Positions 1 to 9,500 of a DNA stretch of 64,000 nucleotides are shown one piece after another. Below the pieces are notes generated by a model. That model saw only the letters and a list, made by a program, of their open reading frames with translations, ran no database searches and was not told where the DNA came from. Source of the DNA: Pseudoalteromonas aliena SW19 (GTDB taxonomy: Bacteria > Pseudomonadota > Gammaproteobacteria > Enterobacterales > Alteromonadaceae); the NCBI RefSeq assembly GCF_014905615.1, contig NZ_AQGU01000018.1:62001-126000 (forward strand), written 5' to 3'. Numbering within the stretch: position 1 is the first letter of the stretch; the number at the start of each line of letters is the position of its first letter. Both the position numbers and the translations under genes were made by a program.

Positions 1-311
1 GGGAATGCAGCAATCAGTAAATCATCTTCTTCAAGCCCCGGTGTCCAGCGGCTAAACCAATCCGCAAGAGGAATTGCTTTAGCGCTGCAGCCAGCCCATT
101 CACCAGTTGCCCATGCTTCTGCAAATTCGCGAGTTGGCCAAACGGGTACGCAGTCGTCATCTTCATTGGCAAGCATAACGCAGCCATCATCATCGTTTAA
201 AATCCATACTTGTTTGAATTGCTGTACGGTTTCGAACATATAGGCTAGGCGTTTTTTTGCCCCAAGCCCTAAAATTACTGCTTGTTCTTCACTTAAATTT
301 GGCGTTGTCAT
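1..311 (-). CDS. DUF2750 family protein (partial, C-terminus outside window)
   Basis: Reading the minus strand from an ATG whose complement is at 309-311 gives an open frame that runs off the left edge, about 103 residues. It begins MTTPNLSEEQAVILGLG and contains acidic turns (ILNDDDGCVMLANEDDD) and VWPTREFAEAW, which resemble the small cytoplasmic DUF2750 proteins of gammaproteobacteria (usually 110-130 residues). The function of the family is not known. It is transcribed divergently from the reductase gene at 537, with about 225 bp of AT-rich DNA between them. The family assignment comes from pattern memory only; the open frame itself is clear. Confidence 0.7.
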   Translation of the reverse strand, partial: MTTPNLSEEQAVILGLGAKKRLAYMFETVQQFKQVWILNDDDGCVMLANEDDDCVPVWPTREFAEAWATGEWAGCSAKAIPLADWFSRWTPGLEEDDLLIAAF

Positions 312-463
312 AATTGGCTCACTCTTAATTACTATATCTAAATTATATGCACACAAGTATATCGAGTTATATGACAGAGTGTTGAAAAGTTACTATTTAA
401 TTTCATCGTTGTAGATCTAATTTACATACATATGAGTATAAATTTGTCACTAATTTGAGCGAT

Positions 464-484
464 CATTCAAAATAGACTTGAATG
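464..484. promoter_or_regulatory. Inverted repeat, candidate operator of the reductase gene
   Basis: The arms CATTCAA and TTGAATG are perfect inverted repeats around a 7-base spacer, 52 bp before the ATG of the ene-reductase. TetR-family repressors often control Old Yellow Enzyme genes (NemR in E. coli), so a repressor site is plausible. No regulator gene lies next to it in the window. Confidence 0.4.
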
Positions 485-536
485 TTTGTCAAAAGACCGC
501 ATTGTAGTAAGCATACTTTTAATGAAGGATTGAAAA

Positions 537-1580
537 ATGACCACCGATTTACTTGCTCCGTTTAAACTAAATAACACGATTGAGCTTAAAAACCGTGTGC
601 TTATGGCACCACTAACACGTTGTATGGCAGATGATAATTTAGTGCCAACGCAAGATATGGTTGACTATTATGCTCGCCGTGCCCAAACCGGTTTAATTAT
701 TAGTGAAGCAACGATTATTCGCCCTGACGCGCAAGGCTATCCAAATACACCCGGATTATTTACCAGTGAGCAAATTCAGGGCTGGAGAAAAGTAACAGAT
801 GCAGTGCATGCAAGTGGCGGCAAAATGTTTGCTCAACTTTGGCATGTTGGCCGTGTTGCGCATCCTCACTTTTTTGATGGTGATGTACTTGCACCATCGG
901 CAATCGGTGTTGAAGGCTCTGTACCACGTATGCGTGAGCTTACCTACATTACGCCAAAAGCAGTTACAATTGACGATATTAAAGGCTTAGTTGCTGATTA
1001 CGCAAAAGCGGCAGAAAATGCCATTGAAGCGGGTTTTGATGGCGTGGAAATTCACGGTGCTAACGGGTATTTGATTGACCAGTTTTTACATTACGCTGCC
1101 AATACACGCAGCGATGAATACGGTCAAACGCCTGAAAATATGTCGCGTTTTGCATTAGAAGTAACAGATGCCGTTATTGCTGTAGTCAGTAACGAGCGTA
1201 CTGCTTTGCGCTTAACACCGGGCGCTTATTTTAATATGAGTGAAGATAGCCGTGACAAAGCTGTGTTTGATTATTTATTACCAGAACTTGAAAAAAGAGA
1301 TTTAGCGTATTTACACGGCGGTATTTTTGACGACAGCACAACGTTTGATGCGCTTGAAGGTAAAACGACCTCTGAATTTTTACGTGCAGGCTACAAAGGC
1401 ACACTTGTAGGTGTAGGCAGTTATAGTTTTGAAGCAGCCAAAGAGGCAATTAACGACGATAAATTTGATTTAATAGCGATTGGTCGCCCACTTATTGCGA
1501 ACCCTGACTACATTAGTAAAATTGAAAATGGTGAAGAGTTAGTGCCATACAGCGATGAGATGCTTGCTGAGTTAAAATAA
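537..1580 (+). CDS. nemA: Alkene reductase, Old Yellow Enzyme family (NemA-like)
   Basis: A 347-residue FMN flavoprotein of the Old Yellow Enzyme family, which reduces activated C=C bonds and nitro compounds or nitrate esters with NAD(P)H in the cytoplasm. Visible signatures are the N-terminal LLAPFKLNNTIELKNRVLMA strand, MAPLTRC, the substrate-binding HGANGYLIDQFLH (the His and Asn pair hold the enone oxygen), NTRSDEYG, and the C-terminal AIGRPLIANPD phosphate-binding stretch. Length is close to NemA (365). An AAGGA ribosome site sits just before the ATG. It stands alone between a divergent DUF2750 gene and a terminator. The exact substrate cannot be told from sequence; nemA is used as the nearest named homologue. 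Confidence 0.88.
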   Translation: MTTDLLAPFKLNNTIELKNRVLMAPLTRCMADDNLVPTQDMVDYYARRAQTGLIISEATIIRPDAQGYPNTPGLFTSEQIQGWRKVTDAVHASGGKMFAQLWHVGRVAHPHFFDGDVLAPSAIGVEGSVPRMRELTYITPKAVTIDDIKGLVADYAKAAENAIEAGFDGVEIHGANGYLIDQFLHYAANTRSDEYGQTPENMSRFALEVTDAVIAVVSNERTALRLTPGAYFNMSEDSRDKAVFDYLLPELEKRDLAYLHGGIFDDSTTFDALEGKTTSEFLRAGYKGTLVGVGSYSFEAAKEAINDDKFDLIAIGRPLIANPDYISKIENGEELVPYSDEMLAELK

Positions 1581-1613
1581 ATTACTCGTTGTAATAAGTT
1601 TTAGAAAATAATT

Positions 1614-1650
1614 AAGACACTTTAAGCTAAACCTTTGGGTGTCTTTTTTT
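1614..1650 (+). terminator. Rho-independent terminator after the reductase
   Basis: Arms AAGACAC and GTGTCTT enclose an 18-base loop and are followed by an unbroken T run. It lies 34 bp after the reductase stop. Confidence 0.75.
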
Positions 1651-1792
1651 ATACATATTCCCGCCATAAATCTACTATATTAGTTTAATTTTTATGTAAA
1701 TAAACTCCATCTTAGCTGTCATATTTAAAACTCATACTGTGCCCGTTTTCATAATTAACACTTTTTTATAATCATTACCAAACGGGACAACA

Positions 1793-4162
1793 ATGTACGC
1801 TTTAAAAAGTAAATCGATTTTGAGCATGGCAATTGCCATGGCTGTATCAACATCAGCTTATGCTAACGACAGCACAATAGAGGAAGTAACCGTTGTCGCT
1901 AAGCCAACTAGTTATGCTAACAATGTGATTGAGCCTGCAATGCTTGAGCAACAAAGTTCGGTATCGAGCATATTATCAGTAATAGATAACTTACCAGGTA
2001 TTAGCATAAACGAAGGCGATGCATTTGGCGGTGACGATTGGTCTACAACAATTACTATGCGTGGTTTTAGTATTGATGGTAATCAACAGCAGTTAGGTAT
2101 GACGGTTGATGGTATTCCAAATGGTGGTTCTAATTATGGCGGTGGCGCAAAAGCAAACCGTTATTTAGAGAGCGAAAACTTAGCAACGGTCGAGGTTGGT
2201 CAAGGTACGTCTGATATTAAATCGGCATCACTTGAAGCTCTCGGCGGAACATTTAATTTTGTAAGTAAAGCACCAAGCCTTGAAAAAGGCACTACTTTTG
2301 CTTATACCTCAGGCAGCCACGATGCCACTCGTTATTATGTTAAACACGAAACGGGCACTGTTTTTAATAATACTCAGGCATATGCAAGTTACTCACAAAC
2401 TAACACAAGTCGCTGGGTTGGCTCGGGTAGTAATGGGGGTAAAGATAACCAACATGCAGAGATTAAATCGGTAACAACGCTTGCGGATTTAACAATTACT
2501 GGACGCTTATCTTACGACGACGTAAATGAAACAAACTACAACAGTGTAAGCCTTAAACAGTTTGAACAAACACCCGATTGGGATCAGCTCACATGGAACT
2601 GGACAGGGGTTCCGCATTTTGACCAAATGTTTGCAGAAGGTTGGGGGACGCTCCGTGAAAATACCTTAGGTTATTTAAAGTTCGAGTACGCGATTTCACC
2701 AACGTCACTATTAACAGTGAGCCCTTATTATCATAAAAACTCAGGCCGTGGTGATTGGATCCCTCCTTATCTAGAAACACCTGTTGATGAAAATGGCAAT
2801 GCAACAACTCAAGGCGGTAAAAGTGCGGGTAGTTATGGTTTTGCTGATAGCGAAGGCAACCCACTTGCACCAAATGAGGGGTGTACAGCAAGCTTAAGTT
2901 GGCCATGGGCGTCAGGCCCTAGTTTAAATCCTGCGTGCTACGATGCCACAGCAACACCCGTTATGTCTTATCGCCATACACATTACAACAAAGAGCGTTT
3001 AGGCGTTACAGCAAACTACCAAGCTACGTTTGGCATGCATGATATAGAAGCGGGTTTTTGGTACGAACAAAGCGAGCGTGATGAATCACGTGATTGGCAC
3101 AAAGTTATTGATGCGCGTATTTATCATCATTTTGATAGCACACCTTACTGGACACAATACAAAAATACCTTTGAGACCGATACTTTTAAATGGTATTTAC
3201 AAGATTCGATTAACTTCGGTGATTTAACGTTAAATATTGGTGCTAAGCAGTATTTAGTTGAGCTACAAAAGTACGATCACTTTGCTAATGAAAGCTCAGA
3301 TAAAGTAGATAGCGATTCGGATGTTTTACTCAGTGGTGGCGTGCTGTATCAGCTAAATAATAGCACTGAATTATTTGCCAGCTACAGTGAGAATTTTGCA
3401 GCAATTAAAGATGGTGTACTTGAACGAGACAGCTCGACACTTACTGAGATAGAGCCAGAAACAGCTGAAAATATTGATTTTGGTGTGCGCTACCAAGCCG
3501 ATAGATTATCGCTTACAGCAACAGCCTATAGCGTTAAGTTTGATAATCGTATTACGTTTATTGCACCAGGTAGTGGTTCAGATGGGATTGATTACAGCAT
3601 CGGAACTAATGGCGCTTATCTTAATGTGGGTGGTATTGATTCAGCGGGCCTAGAATTATCAGCAAGCTACATGTTAACACCAAGCTGGAACCTGTACTCG
3701 TCTTATACTAATAGCAGCTCAGAGTACACGTCTGATGATCCAAGTGCATACGATTCGCAAGGTGTATTACTAAAAGATGAAAATGGTAACGACGTAGCAC
3801 CTAGCTTTAGAAATGGCGATAGCATAATTGATTCATCAGAAGATTTATTTGTCGTGTCTACAGATTACTTTAGCGACGGCTTTCGTATTGGTCTATCTGC
3901 TAAGTACACTGGTGAGCGTTTAGGTGCATGGAATGATGAAAACACACGCTCGCGAAACAAAGTAGATGGCTACACGGTACTTGATTTTAATGCGGGCTAC
4001 TCTACTGATGTAGATGCGGGCCCATTTAAAGCAATTGATATATCGTTAGTTGTTTATAACGTTACAGATAAAAGCTATTTAGCTGGTGGTACTGGTAATG
4101 GTTCTACATACTTTATTGGTGCACCTCGCACTGCTGCCGTGACATTCACTGCTCACTTTTAA
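1793..4162 (+). CDS. TonB-dependent outer-membrane receptor
   Basis: A 789-residue outer-membrane beta-barrel receptor. The N-terminus is a signal peptide (MYALKSKSILSMAIAMAVS, cut after SAYA), then a TonB-box-like stretch IEEVTVVA, a plug domain (about residues 45-170, with LPGISI and MRGFSIDG), and a long barrel rich in Tyr, Ser and Asn. It ends TFTAHF with the terminal Phe typical of barrel proteins. It imports a ligand through the outer membrane using TonB-ExbBD energy. Two exported phosphoester hydrolases follow at once, so the ligand is probably an organophosphate or its product; this is inference from neighbours. A hairpin separates it from the next gene, which would let the receptor be made in excess. 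Confidence 0.9.
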   Translation: MYALKSKSILSMAIAMAVSTSAYANDSTIEEVTVVAKPTSYANNVIEPAMLEQQSSVSSILSVIDNLPGISINEGDAFGGDDWSTTITMRGFSIDGNQQQLGMTVDGIPNGGSNYGGGAKANRYLESENLATVEVGQGTSDIKSASLEALGGTFNFVSKAPSLEKGTTFAYTSGSHDATRYYVKHETGTVFNNTQAYASYSQTNTSRWVGSGSNGGKDNQHAEIKSVTTLADLTITGRLSYDDVNETNYNSVSLKQFEQTPDWDQLTWNWTGVPHFDQMFAEGWGTLRENTLGYLKFEYAISPTSLLTVSPYYHKNSGRGDWIPPYLETPVDENGNATTQGGKSAGSYGFADSEGNPLAPNEGCTASLSWPWASGPSLNPACYDATATPVMSYRHTHYNKERLGVTANYQATFGMHDIEAGFWYEQSERDESRDWHKVIDARIYHHFDSTPYWTQYKNTFETDTFKWYLQDSINFGDLTLNIGAKQYLVELQKYDHFANESSDKVDSDSDVLLSGGVLYQLNNSTELFASYSENFAAIKDGVLERDSSTLTEIEPETAENIDFGVRYQADRLSLTATAYSVKFDNRITFIAPGSGSDGIDYSIGTNGAYLNVGGIDSAGLELSASYMLTPSWNLYSSYTNSSSEYTSDDPSAYDSQGVLLKDENGNDVAPSFRNGDSIIDSSEDLFVVSTDYFSDGFRIGLSAKYTGERLGAWNDENTRSRNKVDGYTVLDFNAGYSTDVDAGPFKAIDISLVVYNVTDKSYLAGGTGNGSTYFIGAPRTAAVTFTAHF

Positions 4163-4195
4163 GTTAAAGTTTAGGATTAGCAATTGAATTAAAAT

Positions 4196-4218
4196 AAAGC
4201 CCATCACTGATGGGCTTT
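4196..4218 (+). terminator. Hairpin between receptor and phosphodiesterase
   Basis: Perfect 11-bp arms AAAGCCCATCA and TGATGGGCTTT around one base, followed by a weak T tract. It lies 34 bp after the receptor stop and just before the next gene, so it probably gives partial termination within one transcription unit. Confidence 0.6.
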
Positions 4219-4244
4219 GTTATATGAAAGGGCGCAAAAACACG

Positions 4245-5369
4245 ATGAAAACGATTATAAAAGTAACAGTATTTAGCTTAAGTGTATTAGTAAGTAACTT
4301 TGTAGCAGCGCAAAATGTAGTGCTGGTAACGCTTGATGGTGTACGCTGGCAAGAAGTATTTAATGGGGCTGATAAAAACTTAATTAATAATACTGATTTT
4401 GTTAAAGAGCCAGAGCAATTAAATACGCAATTTTGGGCAAAAACGGTAAATGAGCGCCAGCAATTACTAATGCCTTTTTTAACGCAAGTAGTGGCTAAAC
4501 AAGGCGTAATTATTGGCGATAGGGCTAATGGCTCTACTATGTCGGTCAGTAATCCGTGGTATTTTTCATACCCAGGATATAATGAGATTCTAACTGGCGA
4601 AGTTGACGAAAACATTAACAGTAACGACAAGGTCCTCAACCCAAATAAAACTATTTTAGAGCGTTTAGATACGTTACCGGAGTTTAAAAACAGCACTGCT
4701 TTATTTGGTAGCTGGGATGTATTCCCATACATTGTAAATAATAAGCGCAGCGATGTTTATGTAAACGCGGGGTTTATGCCCGTTGCAGAGGATTTATTTG
4801 CAGATGCGCCACTGTTAAATGCGTTACAAAAAGAAATCCCCAGCCCTTGGCATAACGTGCGCCTAGATAGTTTTACCTATCGTTTTGCTAAAGCCTATAT
4901 GTTGGCTAAAACACCTAAATTGCTAGTGATAAGTTTAGGCGAAACCGATGACTTTGCGCATGATGGTCACTACGATCAATACCTTAGATCGGCGAGGCAA
5001 AGTGACGCGTTTATAAAAGACTTATGGGCAACCATTCAAACTACAGCAGGTTATAAAAATAACACCACCCTTATTATTACCACTGATCATGGCCGTGGCA
5101 GCAACGCCGATGACTGGCAACATCACAGCTCTAAGCGTGCATTGGCTAAATCGGCACAGGGAAAAAAGGCGTTTCCTGAGGGGATTATTGGCTCTGAATA
5201 TATTTGGCTTGCAGCCATTGGACCCGCCATTAAAGGCAGTGGTCTAATTAAAACTAAAAATGAGTTTAAACAAGCGCAAGTTGCTGCCACTGTTTTAAAA
5301 GCATTAGGGCAAAATCCACACACTATTAACCCTGCTATGGCACCTGCCATTAACGAGATTTTAAAATGA
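4245..5369 (+). CDS. Exported alkaline-phosphatase-superfamily hydrolase (phosphodiesterase/nucleotide pyrophosphatase type)
   Basis: A 374-residue exported protein. I start at the ATG at 4245 because it gives a clean signal peptide (MKTIIKVTVFSLSVLVSNF, cut after VAA) with AAAGGG upstream; an in-frame ATG at 4224 would add seven residues. Alkaline-phosphatase superfamily metal motifs are present: Asp31 in VLVTLDGVRW, a nucleophile position at Ser108 in FSYPGYNEILTG (families of this fold use Thr or Ser here), DDFAHDGHYD, and TTDHGRGSNADDW near residue 290. It should hydrolyse phosphate mono- or diesters in the periplasm. It overlaps the next phosphatase gene by ATGA, so they are co-translated. 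Substrate unknown; a sulfatase is less likely because no CxPxR motif is seen. Confidence 0.8.
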   Translation: MKTIIKVTVFSLSVLVSNFVAAQNVVLVTLDGVRWQEVFNGADKNLINNTDFVKEPEQLNTQFWAKTVNERQQLLMPFLTQVVAKQGVIIGDRANGSTMSVSNPWYFSYPGYNEILTGEVDENINSNDKVLNPNKTILERLDTLPEFKNSTALFGSWDVFPYIVNNKRSDVYVNAGFMPVAEDLFADAPLLNALQKEIPSPWHNVRLDSFTYRFAKAYMLAKTPKLLVISLGETDDFAHDGHYDQYLRSARQSDAFIKDLWATIQTTAGYKNNTTLIITTDHGRGSNADDWQHHSSKRALAKSAQGKKAFPEGIIGSEYIWLAAIGPAIKGSGLIKTKNEFKQAQVAATVLKALGQNPHTINPAMAPAINEILK

Positions 5370-6427
5370 AACATCTACTAAATGCATTGACTCAACCAGC
5401 GCTTTTGGTCGCGCTTGTAATTAGTGGCAATGCAATGGCAGCGCCATCTAAAATCCTGTTTGGTTCGTGTGGGCATCAAGATAAAAACATTCCCATATTT
5501 AATGCAATTAATAAAGAGCAAGGGGATTTGTTTATATTTCTGGGTGACAATATTTACGGCGATACCAACGATATGGATGTACTTGCCGATAAGTACCAAC
5601 GTTTAGGGGCAAAGCCTGGTTTTAAAACGTTAAAAGCGCAAACGCCTATTATTGCTATGTGGGATGACCACGATTATGGCCAAAACGACGCAGGTAAAGA
5701 GTATCCGCATAAAGAGCAATCACGCCAAATTATGCTTAATTTTTGGGATGAACCTGCAAACTCAGCGCGTCGCACTCGCCCTGATGGAATTTATACCTCG
5801 TACATGTATGGTGAAAATGAGCAAACCATACAAGTAATAATGCCTGATTTGCGTTGGAACCGTGATGCGCTAAACCATGTAAGCGAGCTTGGGTATTACA
5901 CTAAGCGCAAACTTAATAACCAAGGCCCATATAGTCCCAGTGAAGTAAAGGGCGCATCAATGTTAGGTGAAGCGCAGTGGCAATGGCTTGAGCAAGCGCT
6001 TAAAAAGCCCGCAGCAATAAAATTAATCGCCTCAAGCTTACAGCTTTTACCCGATTTTACAGGTTGGGAATCATGGGCAAACTTTCCTGAAGATAGAAAC
6101 CGTTTATTTGCATTGATTAAAAAGCATAAAGTAAATGGGGTAGTGATCATCAGCGGCGATACGCACTGGGGTGAAATATCAAAGTATCAGCAAAACCTTG
6201 ATTACCCATTAATTGAGATGACTAGCTCTGGCTTAACTGAAAAGTGGAAAGACGTCAGTCCTAACAAACACCGAGTAGGGGATTTTACTCATAACGTAAA
6301 TTATGGTGATTTAAGCATAGACTGGCAGCAAACTGATCCCGCTATTTCACTTAAATTAAAAGGCATTGATGGCGAAGTAATAATGCAAAGTGACTTTAGT
6401 TTATCAAGTATTAGCCCTTATAAATAA
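5366..6427 (+). CDS. PhoD-like exported alkaline phosphatase/phosphodiesterase
   Basis: A 353-residue protein with a signal peptide ending GNAMA. The mature part shows PhoD-like metallophosphatase motifs: FGSCGHQD at the start, FLGDNIYGDT, MWDDHDYGQNDAG and IISGDTHWGEIS near residue 265, which supply the metal ligands. Family members hydrolyse phosphomonoesters or diesters outside the cytoplasm. It is shorter than Bacillus PhoD and resembles the compact marine PhoD-like proteins. Its ATG overlaps the stop of the upstream phosphodiesterase, so the two enzymes are likely made together and may act in sequence (diester, then monoester). Together with the receptor it forms a phosphoester-scavenging set; direct Pho-regulon control is not proven by sequence. 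Confidence 0.85.
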   Translation: MKHLLNALTQPALLVALVISGNAMAAPSKILFGSCGHQDKNIPIFNAINKEQGDLFIFLGDNIYGDTNDMDVLADKYQRLGAKPGFKTLKAQTPIIAMWDDHDYGQNDAGKEYPHKEQSRQIMLNFWDEPANSARRTRPDGIYTSYMYGENEQTIQVIMPDLRWNRDALNHVSELGYYTKRKLNNQGPYSPSEVKGASMLGEAQWQWLEQALKKPAAIKLIASSLQLLPDFTGWESWANFPEDRNRLFALIKKHKVNGVVIISGDTHWGEISKYQQNLDYPLIEMTSSGLTEKWKDVSPNKHRVGDFTHNVNYGDLSIDWQQTDPAISLKLKGIDGEVIMQSDFSLSSISPYK

Positions 6428-6436
6428 ACTCACTAC

Positions 6437-6475
6437 TACGCACAGTATATAAAATAAATGCTGTGCGTATAAAAA
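6437..6475 (+). terminator. Stem-loop after the PhoD-like gene
   Basis: Arms TACGCACAG and CTGTGCGTA close a 15-base AT-rich loop ten bases after the stop codon. The T tract is poor (TAAAAAT), so termination may be inefficient. Confidence 0.5.
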
Positions 6476-6588
6476 TCTGTAAATTAGTTCTTAACTCTCT
6501 GATTTATTAATGGCAATTACCCGTTTGCGCTACCCCTAATATTGAAAATATCTTACACTGGTTTTATCTCAAGCAAGGTCAGTGTTAT

Positions 6589-9500
6589 ATGCTAAATATT
6601 ATTCAATCAAACCGTATGGAAGCCCTGCAAGCGCAGTTCCACCAGCTGTTAAAAGTTAACCCATTGCAAAGCCTGTTCGACAAAGAAGTAGTGCTAGTGC
6701 AATCGCCGGGTATGTCGCAGTGGTTAAAAATAGGTTTGAGCGAAAACTTAGGGGTCGCAGCGCAGGTAGATTTTCCGCTGCCATCGAGCTTTATTTGGCA
6801 GTTGTATCAGCAATTGCTACCAAATGTCCCTAAAGAGTCGGCATTCAATAAACCTAACCTTGCTTGGAAACTGTTTGCAATTTTACCAACCTGTATTGAC
6901 GAGCCGCTATATTTACCGCTAAAAACCTATTTAGAGGGCGATATTGAAGGGCAAAAAACCTTTGCGCTGTGTGAAAAAATAGCGGATGTGTACGACCAAT
7001 ATTTAATGTACCGACCGCACTGGATAGCCACATGGGATAGCGGCAAAGATGAGCTTGATGATGTGGATGTAACCATTGCGCCATGGCAACCTGATTTATG
7101 GCGACGCATTGTAAAACTAAGCCAAGAGCTTGGGCAAAGCCAATTTCATCGCGCTAATATGCAAGGGCAATTACTTGCAGCACTTGAGACTATGGATAAT
7201 AGTTTACTGCCACAACGCATTAGCTTATTTGGTATATCGGCGATTGCCAGCTCGCAGCTTGAGGTGTTTGAAGCACTGAGTAAAAAAACCGAGGTTATAT
7301 TATTCTTTTTTAACCCGAGTGAGCATTACTGGGGCGATATTATAGATGAAAAAACAGCGGCTAAAATAAGCGCTAAATACGCTAAAATGCCGCTGGTGGA
7401 AGCACAACAAAAAAAACAAACCAATCCAGATGAAGAATACTACTTTATTGGTAATCCGTTATTATCGTCGTGGGGTAAATTAGGTCGCGACTATTTTGAA
7501 CAACTTGTACAGTTAGATGCCCGTTGGATTGATGGTTTTATTGATGTGTTTGACGACACCTTACTAGGGCAAGTACAAAGTGAGATTTATCAGCTTGCGT
7601 TTAAAGGTGAATCGCTGAGTGATAATAAAGAGTGGTTTATAAACGACGAAGGTAAATTACCAATCAGCGCAACCGACACCAGCATTACGCTCAGCGATTG
7701 CCATACACCGCTCAGAGAAGTTGAGCGCTTGCACGACTACTTACTTAACTTGTTTAATCAAAACCCAACGCTTACCCCCAAAGACATAATTGTCATGATG
7801 CCCGATGTAGGCACTTACAGCCCCTACATTGAAGCCGTATTTGGTGGAGCACAAGGTAGCCGCTTTATCCCTTACGCATTGGCCGATTTAGCCATAGAGC
7901 AAGAAAAGCCTGTCCTTAGCTCATTTGCGAGTTTAGCTAACTTACCGTTTTCGCGCTTTGGTGTGTCGGATATTCTCGATTTATTACAAGTTACGCAAAT
8001 AGCCGAAAAGTTTGGGCTTGAAGCACACGAATACGAGCAAATTCAATACTGGCTTGAACGTGTAGGGGTTAAATGGGGCATAAACGCAGCGCATAAAAGC
8101 AGCTTTGATTTACCCGCTATCGATTTAAATACCTGGCAACATGGGCTCAACCGTTTGTTGCTTGGCATTGCCATGCGCGACGAGCAATGCCCGTTTAACG
8201 GTATTTACAGCGCCGATGAAGTAGAAGGCATGGCGCTTGATACACTCAATAAGCTCGTGCACTTTATTGATGTACTGCAAAGCTTTAAAGAGCAGTTAAC
8301 GCCCGACGATACGCTCACTAATAAAGCGCATATTTTAAGCGAGCTATTAAACGCGATATATGAAAGTGAAAGCGACGACAGCTGGGATTTATTAGTATTG
8401 CAAAACGTGCTCGAAGAGATACAAAAACACCACGACAACGGCGATTACAGTAAAGCGGTTTCGCAGCGTATTGTTAGTTACTTAATTAGACAAGGCATTC
8501 AAGAAAAAGGCGTAGGGCAGCGGTTTTTAGTTGGACAAGTAAACTTTTGTACATTGATGCCCATGCGCGCCGTGCCATTTAAAGTGGTGTGTATGCTGGG
8601 TTTAAACGATGCCGACTACCCACGTAACGTACAACCTATTGGTTTTGACCTAGTGCCTTACTCTAAAAAGCAAAAAGGTGACCGATCACGTAAATTAGAT
8701 GACCGCTACTTATTTTTAGAAGCACTACTAAGTGCCCGCGACAACTTATACATGAGTTACATTGGTCGTTCGTGTTTTGATAACCAACCGCGCATGCCAT
8801 CAACCCTTGTAAGCGAGCTGTTAGAATATATTGGGCGTAGCTTTGTATTAAGCGAGAAAAGCGAAAAAACACTGCCAGAATGTCTAATCAATCAGCAGCA
8901 TTTACAGCCCTTTAATAGCCATTATTATTTAGCAGATGAACAATCCAATACAGTGCTGAGTAACCACAGTTACAATCCAATTTGGCTGCCAAGTGAGTCA
9001 ATTAAACCAGAGCCAGTTACCGCGCTTGATGTTGTTGTGCCAGAGCAGTTAGATCTTGATGTGTTTATTAAAAGTGTGTGCAGCGCACAAGAGAGCTTTT
9101 ATCAACAAACATTAGGTTTGCGCCTGCCACAATTTAACGAAGTAGCAAAAGACGAAGAACCCTTTAGCCTAGATGCACTGCGCCGTTATTTTTACCTTGA
9201 TGAAATACTTAAAGCCAATATAAACGAGCAACCACTAAGTACCGAGCAAATACTGCAGCGGGGTGAGTTACCTCAAGCCAATGTTGGCAGCCTCATATTT
9301 GAAAGTATGGAGCACCGAGTTGACGCGCTTGCAGGGCAGGTTAAAGAGCACATTAAAGGCGGGAAAAGTGAGCCGATAGAAGTTTTGCTTACCATTGAAG
9401 GCACCAAAATAGAAGGCTGGCTCAATCATGTTTATTTGCAAAAACAAGTGTTTTATCGCAGCGCGAGTATTAAAGCGAAAGATTTAATTAAAGGCTTTAT

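Noticed and set aside
1716..1740. Complete Pho box before the TonB receptor
   Set aside because: Only one half-site fits; the second repeat is out of register, so I list it only as a weak observation and not as a feature.
4220..4732. 170-codon minus-strand open frame under the phosphodiesterase gene
   Set aside because: It mirrors the coding strand of a well-supported gene, has no domain or ribosome site, and its composition follows the codon pattern of the opposite gene.
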